A stretch of DNA of 64,000 nt from Streptomyces sp. HPF1205 (GCF_020400825.1 NZ_JAINVH010000006.1:124001-188000), one strand, 5' to 3'. Shown: positions 15,637-24,544, numbered from the stretch's first letter. The notes: generated from the sequence alone by a model not told the origin. Program-made: numbers and translations.

Positions 15637-16998
15637 TCACGCCCGCCCGTCCACCACGTCCTCGGCGTGCACGACCACCAGGTGCCGGCGGCGGACCGCG
15701 ACGACCCCCGCGGCGGCCACCGCGGCGCCGGCCGCGGCCAGGAACGGCACGTGGACGTTCAGGTGCTCGGCCAGCTTCGGCGCCAGGTACGGCGCGGCGG
15801 CCGCGGCGAACCAGCGGACGAAGTTGTAGCCCGCGCTGGCCACCGGGCGCGGCGCGTCCGAGACGCCGAGCGCGATCTCCGTGTAGACCGTGTTGCTGAG
15901 CCCGATGAGCGCGCCGGAGGCGATCGTGGCCGCGACGGCCGCGCGGTGGTCGCCGTACCCCAGGACCAGCAGGTCGGTGGCGAGGAGGACGAGGGAGCCG
16001 CCGAGGACCCTCAGGGAGCCGAGCCGGGTCTGCAGGCGCGGGGCGACCAGGACGGAGAAGACGGCCAGCAGCCCACCCCAGGCGAAGAACACCGCGCCCG
16101 AGCGGTAGGGCGACATGTCCAGCACGAACGGCGTGAAGGCCAGCACCGTGAAGAAGGCGTAGTTGTAGAAGAACGCCGAGGCCGCGGCCGACGCCAGCCC
16201 GCCGTGGCCGAGTGCCCTGAGCGGGTCGAGCAGGCCGGTGCGCCGGGCGGGCCGCGGCTGCTCCTTGAGGAAGAGGGAGATCGCCACGAAGCCGATCGCC
16301 ATGAGGGCCGCCGTGCCGAAGAACGGGTAGCGCCACTTCATGGCGCCGAGCACCGCGCCGAGCAGCGGGCCGCAGGCCATGCCGAGGCCGAGCGCGGACT
16401 CGTAGAGCAGGATCGCCGAGGCCGCGCCGCCGCTGGCCGCGCCCACGATGACGGCGAGCGAGGTGGAGACGAACAGGGCGTTGCCCAGCCCCCATCCGGC
16501 GCGGAAGCCGACGAGTTCGCCGACAGAGCCGGACGTGCCGGCCAGTCCGGCGAAGACCACCACCAGGGCGAGTCCGGCCAGCAGCGTCGCGCGGCCGCCG
16601 ATCCGGCTGGAGACGAAGCCGGTGATCAGCATCGCCACAGCGGTGATCAGGAAGTAGCTGGTGAACAGCAGCGAGACCTGGCCGGGCGTGGCGTCGAGGC
16701 CCTTGGCGATCGACGGCAGGATCGGGTCGACCAGGCCGATGCCCATGAAGGCCACCACGGCGGCCCCCGCGGTCGCCCAGACGGCGGTCGGCTGCCGCGG
16801 CAGCCCGGCCTGCCGCTCGCGACCGGCGCCCTCGGGGAGGCGGCGCGGGCCGCGGGGGGCGGGCGCGGTGGGTGGGGTGTTGCCAGTGTTTCCGGTGCTT
16901 TCCGCGCGCGCGGTGCTTGCGGTGTCCACCCCCGCGTCCGTGTCGGTGTCCACCCCCGCGTCCGTGTCCGTCGCCGTTCTCGTCCCGGTGTGCAGCAT
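15637..16998 (-). CDS. MFS drug-efflux-type transporter
   Basis: A 453-residue major facilitator with about twelve helices. The first helix carries the GLVDPILPSIAKGLDATPGQ segment typical of drug efflux pumps, followed by motif A-like GFVSSRIGGR in the 2-3 loop and motif C-like GLGMACGPLLGAVLG in helix 5. The first 70 residues are cytoplasmic, with DTDAGVDTDTDAGVDT repeats and a proline-rich part. The ATG at 16998 has GGGACAGGGG upstream; the longer frame runs back over the promoter. A promoter with TTGCAC repeats precedes it, suggesting a repressor. Substrate unknown. Confidence 0.88.
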   Translation of the reverse strand: MLHTGTRTATDTDAGVDTDTDAGVDTASTARAESTGNTGNTPPTAPAPRGPRRLPEGAGRERQAGLPRQPTAVWATAGAAVVAFMGIGLVDPILPSIAKGLDATPGQVSLLFTSYFLITAVAMLITGFVSSRIGGRATLLAGLALVVVFAGLAGTSGSVGELVGFRAGWGLGNALFVSTSLAVIVGAASGGAASAILLYESALGLGMACGPLLGAVLGAMKWRYPFFGTAALMAIGFVAISLFLKEQPRPARRTGLLDPLRALGHGGLASAAASAFFYNYAFFTVLAFTPFVLDMSPYRSGAVFFAWGGLLAVFSVLVAPRLQTRLGSLRVLGGSLVLLATDLLVLGYGDHRAAVAATIASGALIGLSNTVYTEIALGVSDAPRPVASAGYNFVRWFAAAAAPYLAPKLAEHLNVHVPFLAAAGAAVAAAGVVAVRRRHLVVVHAEDVVDGRA

Positions 16999-17046
16999 GC
17001 CCCTGTCCCTTCGTGCCGGACGGTCCCGGCCGGCCGATGTAGTTGC

Positions 17047-17090
17047 GTTATACACATAATAGGTTGGCAAGTGCAACTAGTGCAAGATGC
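17047..17090 (-). promoter_or_regulatory. MFS promoter with TTGCAC repeats (operator candidate)
   Basis: On the minus strand TTGCAC (17085-17080), an 18-base spacer and TATTAT (17061-17056) form a near-ideal promoter. A second TTGCAC (17076-17071) with TATAAC (17052-17047) makes an overlapping one, also with 18 bases. The TTGCA element occurs three times. On the plus strand a GTTGC...GCAAC inverted repeat brackets the -10, a plausible MarR-type site. The regulator gene is not adjacent. Confidence 0.6.
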
Positions 17091-17175
17091 AACGACCCGG
17101 GCGGGGCAACGGCCCCGGGTCCGGACGGGTGATCGTCCTTGACGCGGGCACGGCCCTGGAGGACCGTGGGGCCTT

Positions 17176-17832
17176 ATGAGGGGCGAACCCAGTTGCCCGA
17201 AGTGCGGTGGCCGGGTCAGAGCGCCCGGCCTCTTCTCAGACTCCTGGCAGTGCGATCTGCACGGGACCGTCCACCCGCTGCAGCCGGTGGTGCCGCCCAG
17301 CGTGGAGGCCCTCGGCGTCGTGGTCCACCGTGCGAAGGTGCCGGTGTGGATGCCGTGGCCGCTGCCGGTGGGCTGGCTGTTCTCCGGTGTCGCCGCCGCC
17401 GGGGACGATCGCAGCGGCGGGCGCGCGACCGCGGTCGCCTGCTCGGGACCGGGTCCGCTCGGCGGCCCCGGCGAGCTGATGCTGATCGCCGAGGAGCTGG
17501 GTGTCGGACTCGGCGCCCGCTTCGCCGGGATCGCCGGGCCGGACCCGGGGCCGTACATGAGCGTGGACAAGCCGCCGCAGGCCAAGGTGCTCGCGGCCGG
17601 CCGGCCGACCCCGCTGTGGCACGTCGACGGCGCCCCCGAGGACCGCGTGGTCTTCGCCGGGGAGGCCCTGGGGATGTGGCTGTGGGCCGTGGTCTGGCCG
17701 CAGGAGACCGGGCTGCTGATGTACGACGAACTGGTGCTCACCGACCTGCGCGACGCGGGCGCCGAGGTGGAACTGCTGCCGTGCGGGGCGCTGTCGCCAA
17801 GGTTGCTCTCCCGTAGGACCTGGGAATCGTAG
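17176..17832 (+). CDS. DUF6758-type zinc-ribbon protein
   Basis: A 218-residue actinobacterial protein of unknown role. It starts with a zinc ribbon: CPKCGGRVR, then CDLHGTVHP near residue 27. Downstream blocks include VPVWMPWPLPVGWLFSGVAA and MLIAEELGVGLGARFAGI. A run of Gly and Trp residues suggests a compact beta domain. The ATG at 17176 has no strong ribosome site. It precedes the PHP phosphoesterase gene by about 105 bases. I believe this corresponds to the family numbered DUF6758. Confidence 0.82.
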   Translation: MRGEPSCPKCGGRVRAPGLFSDSWQCDLHGTVHPLQPVVPPSVEALGVVVHRAKVPVWMPWPLPVGWLFSGVAAAGDDRSGGRATAVACSGPGPLGGPGELMLIAEELGVGLGARFAGIAGPDPGPYMSVDKPPQAKVLAAGRPTPLWHVDGAPEDRVVFAGEALGMWLWAVVWPQETGLLMYDELVLTDLRDAGAEVELLPCGALSPRLLSRRTWES

Positions 17833-17937
17833 GTCCGGCAGGGCGGTATCCTTTTCTTCGTACGGCCCCGCGCCCGCCGGACCCGCCGTACCCCCGCAGT
17901 CCGCCCCAGAGCCCGTCGCCTTGAGGAGTCCGTGTCC

Positions 17938-18795
17938 GTGCGCGTCGACCTGCACACCCACTCCACGGCTTCCGACGGTACGGACACCCCCGCCGAGCTG
18001 GTACGGAACGCTGCCGCCGCCGGGCTCGACGTCGTCGCCCTGACCGACCACGACACCGTCGGCGGGTACGCGGAGGCGACCGCCGCCCTGCGCGGCCTGG
18101 ACGCCCCGCTCGTCCTGGTGCCCGGCGCCGAGCTGTCCTGCCGGGTGAACGGCATCAGCATGCACATGCTGGCCTACCTCTTCGACCCCGCCGAACCCGA
18201 GCTGTACCGGGAACGCGAACTCGTGCGCGACGACCGGGTGCCCAGGGCGCGCGCGATGATCGCCAAGCTCCAGGAACTCGGCGTACCCGTCACCTGGGAG
18301 CAGGTGCGGCGGATCGCGGGCGACGGGTCGGTGGGGCGGCCGCACATCGCCACGGCCATGGTGGAGCTCGGGGTCGTCGGCAGCGTCTCCGACGCCTTCA
18401 CCTCCGCATGGCTGGCCAACGACGGCCGGGCCTACGCCCCCAAGCACGAACTCGACCCCTTCGACGCCGTCCGCCTGGTCAAAGCGGCCGGCGGGGTCAC
18501 CGTCTTCGCCCACCCCGGCGCCCACAAGCGCGGCGAGACCGTCCCCGAACCGGTGATCGCCGAACTCGCCGCCGCCGGGCTCGACGGCCTCGAAGTCGAC
18601 CACACCGACCACGACGGTCCCACCCGCACGCGCCTGCGCGGCCTCGCCTCGGAGCTGGGCCTGCTGGCCACCGGCTCCTCGGACTACCACGGCTCCCGCA
18701 AGGACGTAGACCTCGGGGCCTGTACGACCGACCCCGAGGTCTACGCGGAGATCGCCAGGCGCGCGAGCGGGGCGCAGCCCATCAGCCAGGTCTAG
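17938..18795 (+). CDS. PHP-domain phosphoesterase
   Basis: A 285-residue metal-dependent phosphoesterase with the PHP fold. Metal ligands are visible: DLHTHSTASDG at residues 4-14, LTDHDTVGG near 37, GAELSC near 68, HPGAHKRG near 197, and SSDYHGSRK near 247. Such proteins (for example YciV/TrpH-like 5'-3' exoribonucleases, or 3',5'-nucleotide phosphatases) hydrolyse nucleotides or short RNAs. GTG at 17938 is 9 bases after GAGGAG; a GTG two codons earlier is too close. Exact substrate unknown. Confidence 0.9.
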   Translation: MRVDLHTHSTASDGTDTPAELVRNAAAAGLDVVALTDHDTVGGYAEATAALRGLDAPLVLVPGAELSCRVNGISMHMLAYLFDPAEPELYRERELVRDDRVPRARAMIAKLQELGVPVTWEQVRRIAGDGSVGRPHIATAMVELGVVGSVSDAFTSAWLANDGRAYAPKHELDPFDAVRLVKAAGGVTVFAHPGAHKRGETVPEPVIAELAAAGLDGLEVDHTDHDGPTRTRLRGLASELGLLATGSSDYHGSRKDVDLGACTTDPEVYAEIARRASGAQPISQV

Positions 18796-19124
18796 CGGGA
18801 GTCGGGGGCGGGGGCGGGGGCGGAAAGCGACCTCGCCGGGCCCCGCCTCGGGAAGCGCGCGGGCACTCCGCCGCCCCGGCCCCGCACCCGCCGTACGGGC
18901 TCCGGCCCCCGGGCAACGCGCGGCCCGGGTCGGCCCGCCCCCGCCCGACCGTACGGGAGCCGACGGCCCCCGTCCGCCCGCCCCGTAAGCCCCGTACCCC
19001 CCGCGCGACCGGCGGCGCCCGAGCCGCACGCCGGCGACGTCCGGTCATCGCGCCCCAGCTCACCCCACCCCCACCACCCACCCCAACCCACCTCACCTCA
19101 CCTCACCTCAGGGAAAGCACGGCC
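18796..19124. other. C-rich spacer before the MarC gene
   Basis: These 329 bases are strongly C-rich with no support for a gene. The interval ends in CCTCA repeated four times exactly (19091-19110), just before a weak GGGAAAG ribosome site. Confidence 0.6.
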
Positions 19125-19733
19125 ATGTTCGACCTCACCCTCTTCGGGTCCGTCTTCTTCACGCTGTTCGTGATCATGGACCCGCCCGGGATCACGCCGA
19201 TATTCCTCGCGCTGACGTCCGGGCGCGCGACCAAGGTGCAGCGGCGGATGGCGTGGCAGGCGGCCGGGGTGGCGTTCGGGGTGATCACGGTGTTCGGGAT
19301 CTGCGGGCAGCAGATCCTCGACTACCTGCACGTGTCGGTGCCCGCGCTGCGGGTGGCCGGGGGCCTGCTGTTGCTGCTGATCGCGCTGGACCTGCTGACC
19401 GGCAAGGCGGACGAGCCGACGCAGACCAAGGACGTCAACGTGGCGCTGGTGCCGCTGGGGATGCCGCTGCTGGCCGGACCCGGGGCGATCGTGACGGTGA
19501 TCCTGGCCGTGCAGCACGCCGACGGCTTCGGGGCGCAGGCGTCGGTCTGGCTGGCGATCGTCGCGATGCACGCGGTGCTGTGGCTGACCATGCGGTACTC
19601 GCTGGCGATCATCAGGGTGATCAAGGACGGCGGGGTGGTCCTGGTGACCCGGCTGTCGGGCATGCTGCTGTCGGCCATCGCCGTGCAGTCGGTGGCGAAC
19701 GGCGTGATCGGCTTCGTGCACGGGCAGGGCTGA
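19125..19733 (+). CDS. MarC-family membrane protein
   Basis: A 202-residue protein of the MarC/UPF0056 family with six membrane helices. The first block FFTLFVIMDPPGITPIFLAL and the later GMPLLAGPGAIVTVILAVQ with conserved proline and glycine are diagnostic; a short charged loop KADEPTQTKDVNVA lies between. The family was once linked to multiple antibiotic resistance, but its transported substrate is unknown. The ATG at 19125 has only a weak ribosome site. A terminator follows. Confidence 0.9.
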   Translation: MFDLTLFGSVFFTLFVIMDPPGITPIFLALTSGRATKVQRRMAWQAAGVAFGVITVFGICGQQILDYLHVSVPALRVAGGLLLLLIALDLLTGKADEPTQTKDVNVALVPLGMPLLAGPGAIVTVILAVQHADGFGAQASVWLAIVAMHAVLWLTMRYSLAIIRVIKDGGVVLVTRLSGMLLSAIAVQSVANGVIGFVHGQG

Positions 19734-19824
19734 GCCCCGCCCCGGCTGCCCCCGGCTGCACCGGCTGCACCGGCCGCGCCGGCTCCCCCGGCTGCCCCCG
19801 GCCGCCCGGTCCCGGGAACGCGAA

Positions 19825-19857
19825 AGCGCCCCGTACCTTCGTGGTGTACGGGGCGCT
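19825..19857. terminator. 12-bp stem convergent terminator
   Basis: AGCGCCCCGTAC and its exact complement flank a 9-base loop. It lies between the MarC gene and a convergent 46-residue gene. Confidence 0.72.
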
Positions 19858-19960
19858 GCGTACGTCCGCGGGTGACCGCGTCGGCCGGACCGGGTCGGTC
19901 GCCTCGGCGGATCGGCTGCGTCGGTGGGCTGTGTCTGTCGGCGGTCTGTCGGCGGTCGGT

Positions 19961-19986
19961 CGGCCGGGTGTGTCGGCCGGGTGTGT
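19961..19986. repeat. 13-bp direct repeat, two copies
   Basis: CGGCCGGGTGTGT occurs twice in a row, within a TCGG-rich run just after the stop of the small gene. Confidence 0.7.
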
Positions 19987-19994
19987 CTGTCGGG

Positions 19995-20135
19995 TCAGTC
20001 GGCGGGGCGGATGTAGATCCGCTGGCCGACGGCCGCGGCCTGCTGGACGATCTTGTTGACGGCGGATGCGTCCACGACGGTGCTCTCCACGGCAGTGCCG
20101 TTCTTGTCGTCGAGCCGCATGATCTCGAAGCGCAC
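19995..20135 (-). CDS. 46-residue conserved small protein
   Basis: A short gene overlooked by length filters. GTG at 20135, preceded by AGGGAGAAG at good spacing, opens MRFEIMRLDDKNGTAVESTV and ends GQRIYIRPAD. The middle VVDASAVNKIVQQAAAVGQ forms an amphipathic helix between two short strands. Codon third positions are almost all G or C, as in real genes here. I recall a similar short protein near MarC in other Streptomyces but cannot confirm it. Role unknown; the shape fits a small binding partner. Confidence 0.72.
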   Translation of the reverse strand: MRFEIMRLDDKNGTAVESTVVDASAVNKIVQQAAAVGQRIYIRPAD

Positions 20136-20255
20136 TGGGCTTCTCCCTTCGTCGCGTGTTACATGTGTCGTCAACGAACACCCCCTTCTAACTATTCCGT
20201 ACCCTAAAGAAAATTTTGCGCGCGCATTTACTCGCCGGTAAGTCGTCCGGGCGGG

Positions 20256-21146
20256 CTACGCCGTCCCCGCCCAGAAGGCGAGGAGCGCGGCGGCCGTCTC
20301 CGCCGGCCGTTCCGCGTTGGGGGAGTGCTCGGCTCCCTTGATCACCACGCGCCGCGCGCCCAGCCGCTCGGCCATCTCGTCCAGCCACGGCACCGGCCAG
20401 GCGTAGTCCACCTCACCGGACAGTACGAGCTTAGGCAGCGGAACGGCGGCCAGTTCGGCCACTCGGTCGGGTTCGGTCATCAACTGCGTCGCGGTGGCGA
20501 TCAGTTGCTCCGGGACCGTGCGCACCCAGCGGCGGTGGAGGAACTCCGTCAGCCAGGCCGGGGTGCCGGCGTCCGGCGCGTCCACGTCCTCCGGCTCCGC
20601 GTCCATGGACCGCATCACCCGCCACGCCGTCTCCATGTCGGTCGTCGGCAGGAAGTCCACCAGGGCCTGGGTGCGGCGCTGCTGCTCCTCGCTGATCGCC
20701 GCGGGCCCCGAACTCATCAGGGTGAGCGAGGCGTACGGCGCCGGGCCGTCGGCCAGCACCGCGGACCGCACCAGCAGGCCGCCCAGGGAGTGGCCCAGCA
20801 CGTGCAGCGGGACGCCGCCGTACGCGGCCGACACCGCCTTCGCCTGCGCGGTCACGTCGGCGGCCAACTCCGCCCGCGTGTACGCGGCCTCCGACCGCGG
20901 ACCGTCCGACTCGTACTGGCCGCGGCCGTCCACGGCGACCACCCGGAACCCGGCCGCCGTCAACGGCCCCAGCAGGTCCAGGAAGTCCTCCTTGCTCCCG
21001 GTGAACCCCGGGATCAGCAAGGCGGTTCCCCGCGGCGGCGCTTTCGGGTCCGGCGCGGCGTCCAGCACCGCGAACCCTCCGCGGGACGTCTCCAGCCGGC
21101 GGGCTGTCACGTTGTCGGCCAGATCCAGGGAAGTCGGTCGGCTCAT
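20256..21146 (-). CDS. alpha/beta hydrolase
   Basis: A 296-residue cytoplasmic serine hydrolase. The nucleophile elbow is GHSLGG (serine near residue 120), the oxyanion-side motif is LIPGFTGSKEDF near 45, the acid is likely in LSGEVDYAWPV near 245, and the catalytic histidine in KGAEHSPNAERP near 278. A helical lid lies between residues 150 and 225. Substrate unknown. The ATG follows the promoter side of a divergent arrangement and the gene is monocistronic. Confidence 0.88.
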   Translation of the reverse strand: MSRPTSLDLADNVTARRLETSRGGFAVLDAAPDPKAPPRGTALLIPGFTGSKEDFLDLLGPLTAAGFRVVAVDGRGQYESDGPRSEAAYTRAELAADVTAQAKAVSAAYGGVPLHVLGHSLGGLLVRSAVLADGPAPYASLTLMSSGPAAISEEQQRRTQALVDFLPTTDMETAWRVMRSMDAEPEDVDAPDAGTPAWLTEFLHRRWVRTVPEQLIATATQLMTEPDRVAELAAVPLPKLVLSGEVDYAWPVPWLDEMAERLGARRVVIKGAEHSPNAERPAETAAALLAFWAGTA

Positions 21147-21232
21147 GACGTGAGACTACGCGCCCCATATGTCGAGCAGGTTGCTCCCCGGGCTTTCGGC
21201 CCGCGTCGGACGCACCGTCACACCAATGATTC

Positions 21233-21272
21233 GGCGGGCCGGGAAAGGGAGCGACCCCTTTCCCGGCCCGCC
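21233..21272. terminator. 17-bp stem terminator of the DEAD-box helicase gene
   Basis: GGCGGGCCGGGAAAGGG and its exact complement flank the loop AGCGAC. It is 27 bases beyond the helicase stop on the minus strand. Confidence 0.75.
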
Positions 21273-21298
21273 GGGTCGGCCGGCCCGTAGGCCGGCGG

Positions 21299-23215
21299 TC
21301 AGGCGTCGGCCGCCTCCGTGGTGGGCGCCTGGGCCGCCGCCTTGCGGGTGCGGCGGCGGGGCGTCCTGGGCGCGGCGGTCCCGGCTTCCGCCGGGGCCTC
21401 GGCCGGGGTCGCGGGCGCGGGGACCTCTGCCACGAGGGCCTCGGCCACGGCCTTGCGGGTGCGGCGGCGCGGGGTCTTGGGCGCGGCCGTTTCGGCGTCG
21501 GCGGGGGCCTCGGCCGGGGTCGCGGGCGCGGGGACCTCGGCCACGGGGACCTCGGCCACGGCCTTACGGGTGCGGGTGCGGGTCCTGCGCGGTGCCGCCG
21601 GGGCCTCCTCGGCGAGTGCCGGGGCCGCAGGAGCTGCCGGGGCCGCGGACTGAGCCGGGACCTCCGCCAGAACCTGCGCCGGGCCGTCGGCCGGCGCGGT
21701 CGCCGGGGCGCCGGAGCGGATGCGGCGACGGCGGCGAGGAGTGCGTACCGCCTCGGTGTCCTCGTGCTCGGCCGTTCCCGTCCCGGCAGCGGCCGGCGAG
21801 TCCTGCGGGCTCACGGCCTCGCCGGCCCGGGTACGGCGGCGCTTGCGCGGCGTGCGGGCCGGGCGCTCGGCGCGCTCCGCACGCTCCGGACGGGCCTCCT
21901 GGCCGCGCCCGCGGCGGCCGCGGCCACCGGTCTCGCCGAGGTCCTCGACCTCCTCCGCGTCGAGCCCAGCGCGGGTGCGCTCGGCACGCGGCAGGACGCC
22001 CTTGGTGCCCGCGGGGATCTTCAGCAGCTCGTACAGGTGCGCGGACGTGGAGTACGTCTCCTCCGGGTCGCCGAAGGACAGGTCGAGCGCCTTGTTGATG
22101 AGCTGCCAGCGCGGCACGTCGTCCCAGTCGACGAGGGTGATCGCCGTACCCGAGGCGCCGGCCCGGCCGGTGCGGCCGATCCGGTGCAGGTAGGTCTTCT
22201 CGTCCTCGGGCGACTGGTAGTTGATCACGTGGGTGACGCCTTCGACGTCGATCCCGCGGGCCGCGACGTCCGTGCAGACCAGGACGTCCACCTTGCCGTT
22301 GCGGAACGCGCGCAGCGCCTGCTCGCGGGCGCCCTGCCCGAGGTCGCCGTGCACCGCGCCGGAGGCGAACCCGCGCTTCTCCAGCTGCTCGGCGACGTCC
22401 GCCGCCGTCCGCTTGGTGCGGCAGAAGATCATCGCCAGGCCGCGGCCCTCGGCCTGCAGGATGCGGGCCACCATCTCGGGCTTGTCCAGCGAGTGGGCGC
22501 GGAAGACGAACTGGGTGGTGTTGGCCACCGTCGCGCCCTCGTCGTCCGGCGCGGTGGCGCGGATGTGGGTGGGCTGCGACATGTAGCGCCGGGCCAGGCT
22601 GATGACCGCGCCCGGCATCGTCGCGGAGAACAGCATGGTCTGCCGCTTCACCGGCAGCATGCCCATGATCTTCTCGACGTCGGGCAGGAAGCCCAGGTCG
22701 AGCATCTCGTCGGCCTCGTCCAGGACGAGGGTGCGCACGGCCTTGAGGCTCAGCTTGCGCTGCCCGGCCAGGTCGAGCAGCCGCCCCGGGGTGCCGACGA
22801 CCACGTCGACGCCCTTCTTCAGCGCCTCGACCTGCGGCTCGTAGGCCCGGCCGCCGTAGATCGCGGCGACGCGGACGTTGCGCACCTTGCCGGCGGTCAG
22901 CAGGTCGTTGGTGACCTGCTGGCACAGCTCGCGGGTGGGGACGACGACCAGCGCCTGCGGAGCGTCGGTGAGCTGCTCGGGCGTGGCCCGGCCGGCCTCG
23001 ACGTCGGCCGCGACCGTGACCCGGTCCAGCAGCGGCAGCCCGAATCCCAGGGTCTTGCCGGTGCCGGTCTTGGCCTGGCCGATGACGTCGTTGCCCGCGA
23101 GGGCCACCGGAAGCGTCATCTCCTGGATGGGGAAGGGAGTGGTGATGCCGACGGCCTCGAGGGCCTCGGCGGTCTCGGGGAGGATCCCGAGGCTGCGGAA
23201 AGTCGTGGTGGTCAG
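21299..23215 (-). CDS. DEAD-box RNA helicase (RhlE/CsdA-like)
   Basis: A helicase of about 638 residues. Motifs in order: Q motif (FPIQEMTLPVALAG), motif I AKTGTGKT, Ia PTRELCQQV, Ib TPGRLLDLA, II DEAD, III SAT, IV MIFCRTKR, V TDVAARGID, VI HRIGRTGRAG. From about residue 425 the tail is disordered and basic, with repeats of PRRRTRKA separated by Ala/Pro/Glu linkers, probably RNA-binding. The start is uncertain: homology begins at LTTTTFRSLG, the first codon there is CTG, and AAGAGG stands 7 bases before it. No ATG, GTG or TTG lies nearby in frame. It likely unwinds structured RNA in ribosome assembly or cold shock. Confidence 0.85.
   Translation of the reverse strand: MTTTTFRSLGILPETAEALEAVGITTPFPIQEMTLPVALAGNDVIGQAKTGTGKTLGFGLPLLDRVTVAADVEAGRATPEQLTDAPQALVVVPTRELCQQVTNDLLTAGKVRNVRVAAIYGGRAYEPQVEALKKGVDVVVGTPGRLLDLAGQRKLSLKAVRTLVLDEADEMLDLGFLPDVEKIMGMLPVKRQTMLFSATMPGAVISLARRYMSQPTHIRATAPDDEGATVANTTQFVFRAHSLDKPEMVARILQAEGRGLAMIFCRTKRTAADVAEQLEKRGFASGAVHGDLGQGAREQALRAFRNGKVDVLVCTDVAARGIDVEGVTHVINYQSPEDEKTYLHRIGRTGRAGASGTAITLVDWDDVPRWQLINKALDLSFGDPEETYSTSAHLYELLKIPAGTKGVLPRAERTRAGLDAEEVEDLGETGGRGRRGRGQEARPERAERAERPARTPRKRRRTRAGEAVSPQDSPAAAGTGTAEHEDTEAVRTPRRRRRIRSGAPATAPADGPAQVLAEVPAQSAAPAAPAAPALAEEAPAAPRRTRTRTRKAVAEVPVAEVPAPATPAEAPADAETAAPKTPRRRTRKAVAEALVAEVPAPATPAEAPAEAGTAAPRTPRRRTRKAAAQAPTTEAADA
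21330..21560. repeat. coding repeats in the helicase tail
   Basis: Two near-identical copies of roughly 110-120 bp encode the PRRRTRKA plus PAPATPAEAPA blocks of the helicase C-terminus. They differ by a few substitutions, so the tail may vary in length between strains. Confidence 0.65.
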
Positions 23216-23773
23216 GATGTTGCCTCTTCTTGTGTGAGACGCGGCACTGTACGGCGAGGGGGGTCGGGCGGCCGGGACGCCGGCGGGCGCCGGTCGCTGA
23301 CCGCGCAGGTGTCGTGACAGCCGACGTGGCTGTGGCGCGCGGGACCACTGCCCTCGCTCATGCCGCGAGTGGGCCCTTCCCGATGTCGGGAAGGCGGTCG
23401 GTTCGGAGCCGATCGGGCCACCGACCGGGCATCCAGGTGCTGCACACGTCGCCCGCCGCGTGACCGGCGTGACACACTGCCACCGACTGACGACGGGTGC
23501 ATTACCACCATACCCCGGAAACACGGAACTGCACCCGTGCAAATGTTTCGTTCGGGACTTCATCCTGTCACGGGAGGGCCCGCGGGGGCGGGAGCGACGG
23601 CGGAAACGGCCCGCCGCGGGGCGCGTCGGCGTCCGTCACCGGTCCTCCGCGGCCGTCGGTGGGGCCGCCCGGTGCGGCCGCCGCCACGGGCCGGGCACAC
23701 GGGCGGCGTGCTCGTTCCGGCACAGGGCGCCCGCGGGCTTCCCGGCGCTCGCGACTTGGCTATTGTGCGCAGC
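23216..23773. other. 558-base divergent leader region
   Basis: The region lies between the helicase and the ferritin-like gene. No gene is firmly supported. A 99-codon minus-strand open frame ends exactly across the helicase CTG start (TCCTGACC), which could be coincidence or coupling. A long leader is common for cold-shock helicases. A -10-like TATTGT at 23761 is placed for a leaderless ferritin-like gene. Confidence 0.45.
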
Positions 23774-24544
23774 ATGGACACGCCTGAGACGCCTGACCCG
23801 AAGCCCGAACCGGAAGGCGCCGCCCCCGCGCCCGAGTCGTCCCCCGCCACCGGGATCGCCGCGCGCGACTGGGCCGCGGCCTCGGCCGACCCGCAGTACC
23901 GGGCGGCCGTCGTGGACCTGCTCGGCGCGCTCGCGTACGGCGAGCTGGTCGCGTTCGAGCGGCTCGCCGAGGACGCCAAGCTGGCGCCGACGCTGGAGGA
24001 CAAGGCGGAGCTGGCCGCCATGGCGGCGGCCGAGTTCCACCACTTCGAGCAGCTGCGGGACCGGCTGTCGGAGATCGGGGAGGCGCCGAACAAGGCGATG
24101 CTGCCCTTCGGCGCGGCCCTGGACGAGTTCCACCGCCAGACCGCCCCGTCCGACTGGCTGGAGGGCCTGGTCAAGGCGTACGTCGGCGACTCGATCGCCT
24201 CCGACTTCTACCGCGAGGTGGCCGTCCGCCTCGACTCCGACACCCGCACCCTCGTACTGGCCGTGCTCGACGACACCGGGCACGCCACCTTCGCCGTGGA
24301 GAAGGTACGGGCCGCCATCGCCGCCGAGCCCCGCGTCGGGGGCCGGCTGGCGCTGTGGGCGCGGCGCCTCATGGGGGAGGCGCTCTCCCAGGCCCAGCGC
24401 GTGGTCGCGGACCGCGACGCCCTGTCCACCATGCTGGTCGGCGGGGTCGCGGACGGCTTCGACCTCGCCGAGGTCGGCCGGATGTTCTCCCGCATCACGG
24501 AGGCGCACACCAAGCGGATGGCGGCGCTGGGGCTGGCCGCGTAG
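23774..24544 (+). CDS. ferritin-like-fold protein
   Basis: A 256-residue protein of the ferritin-like di-iron superfamily (MiaE-like in arrangement). After a proline/glutamate-rich head, four helices carry metal-ligand candidates: GELVAFERLAEDA, AAAEFHHFEQLRDRL (ExxH type), SIASDFYREVAVRL and VLDDTGHATFAVEKV. The reaction is unknown; related proteins oxidise or store iron or hydroxylate RNA. The ATG lies 7 bases after a TATTGT box, suggesting a leaderless message. In mycobacteria a homologue also sits beside the rhlE helicase. Confidence 0.85.
   Translation: MDTPETPDPKPEPEGAAPAPESSPATGIAARDWAAASADPQYRAAVVDLLGALAYGELVAFERLAEDAKLAPTLEDKAELAAMAAAEFHHFEQLRDRLSEIGEAPNKAMLPFGAALDEFHRQTAPSDWLEGLVKAYVGDSIASDFYREVAVRLDSDTRTLVLAVLDDTGHATFAVEKVRAAIAAEPRVGGRLALWARRLMGEALSQAQRVVADRDALSTMLVGGVADGFDLAEVGRMFSRITEAHTKRMAALGLAA

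Noticed and set aside
18796..19124. An Arg/Pro-rich reading through the spacer after the PHP gene
   Set aside because: It is a continuation of an out-of-frame shadow with no start signal and no recognisable motif.
23212..23511. A 99-codon minus-strand ORF upstream of the DEAD-box helicase
   Set aside because: Composition is Arg/Pro/Ser-rich with no domain. It may be a shadow of the leader, though its stop does overlap the helicase start.
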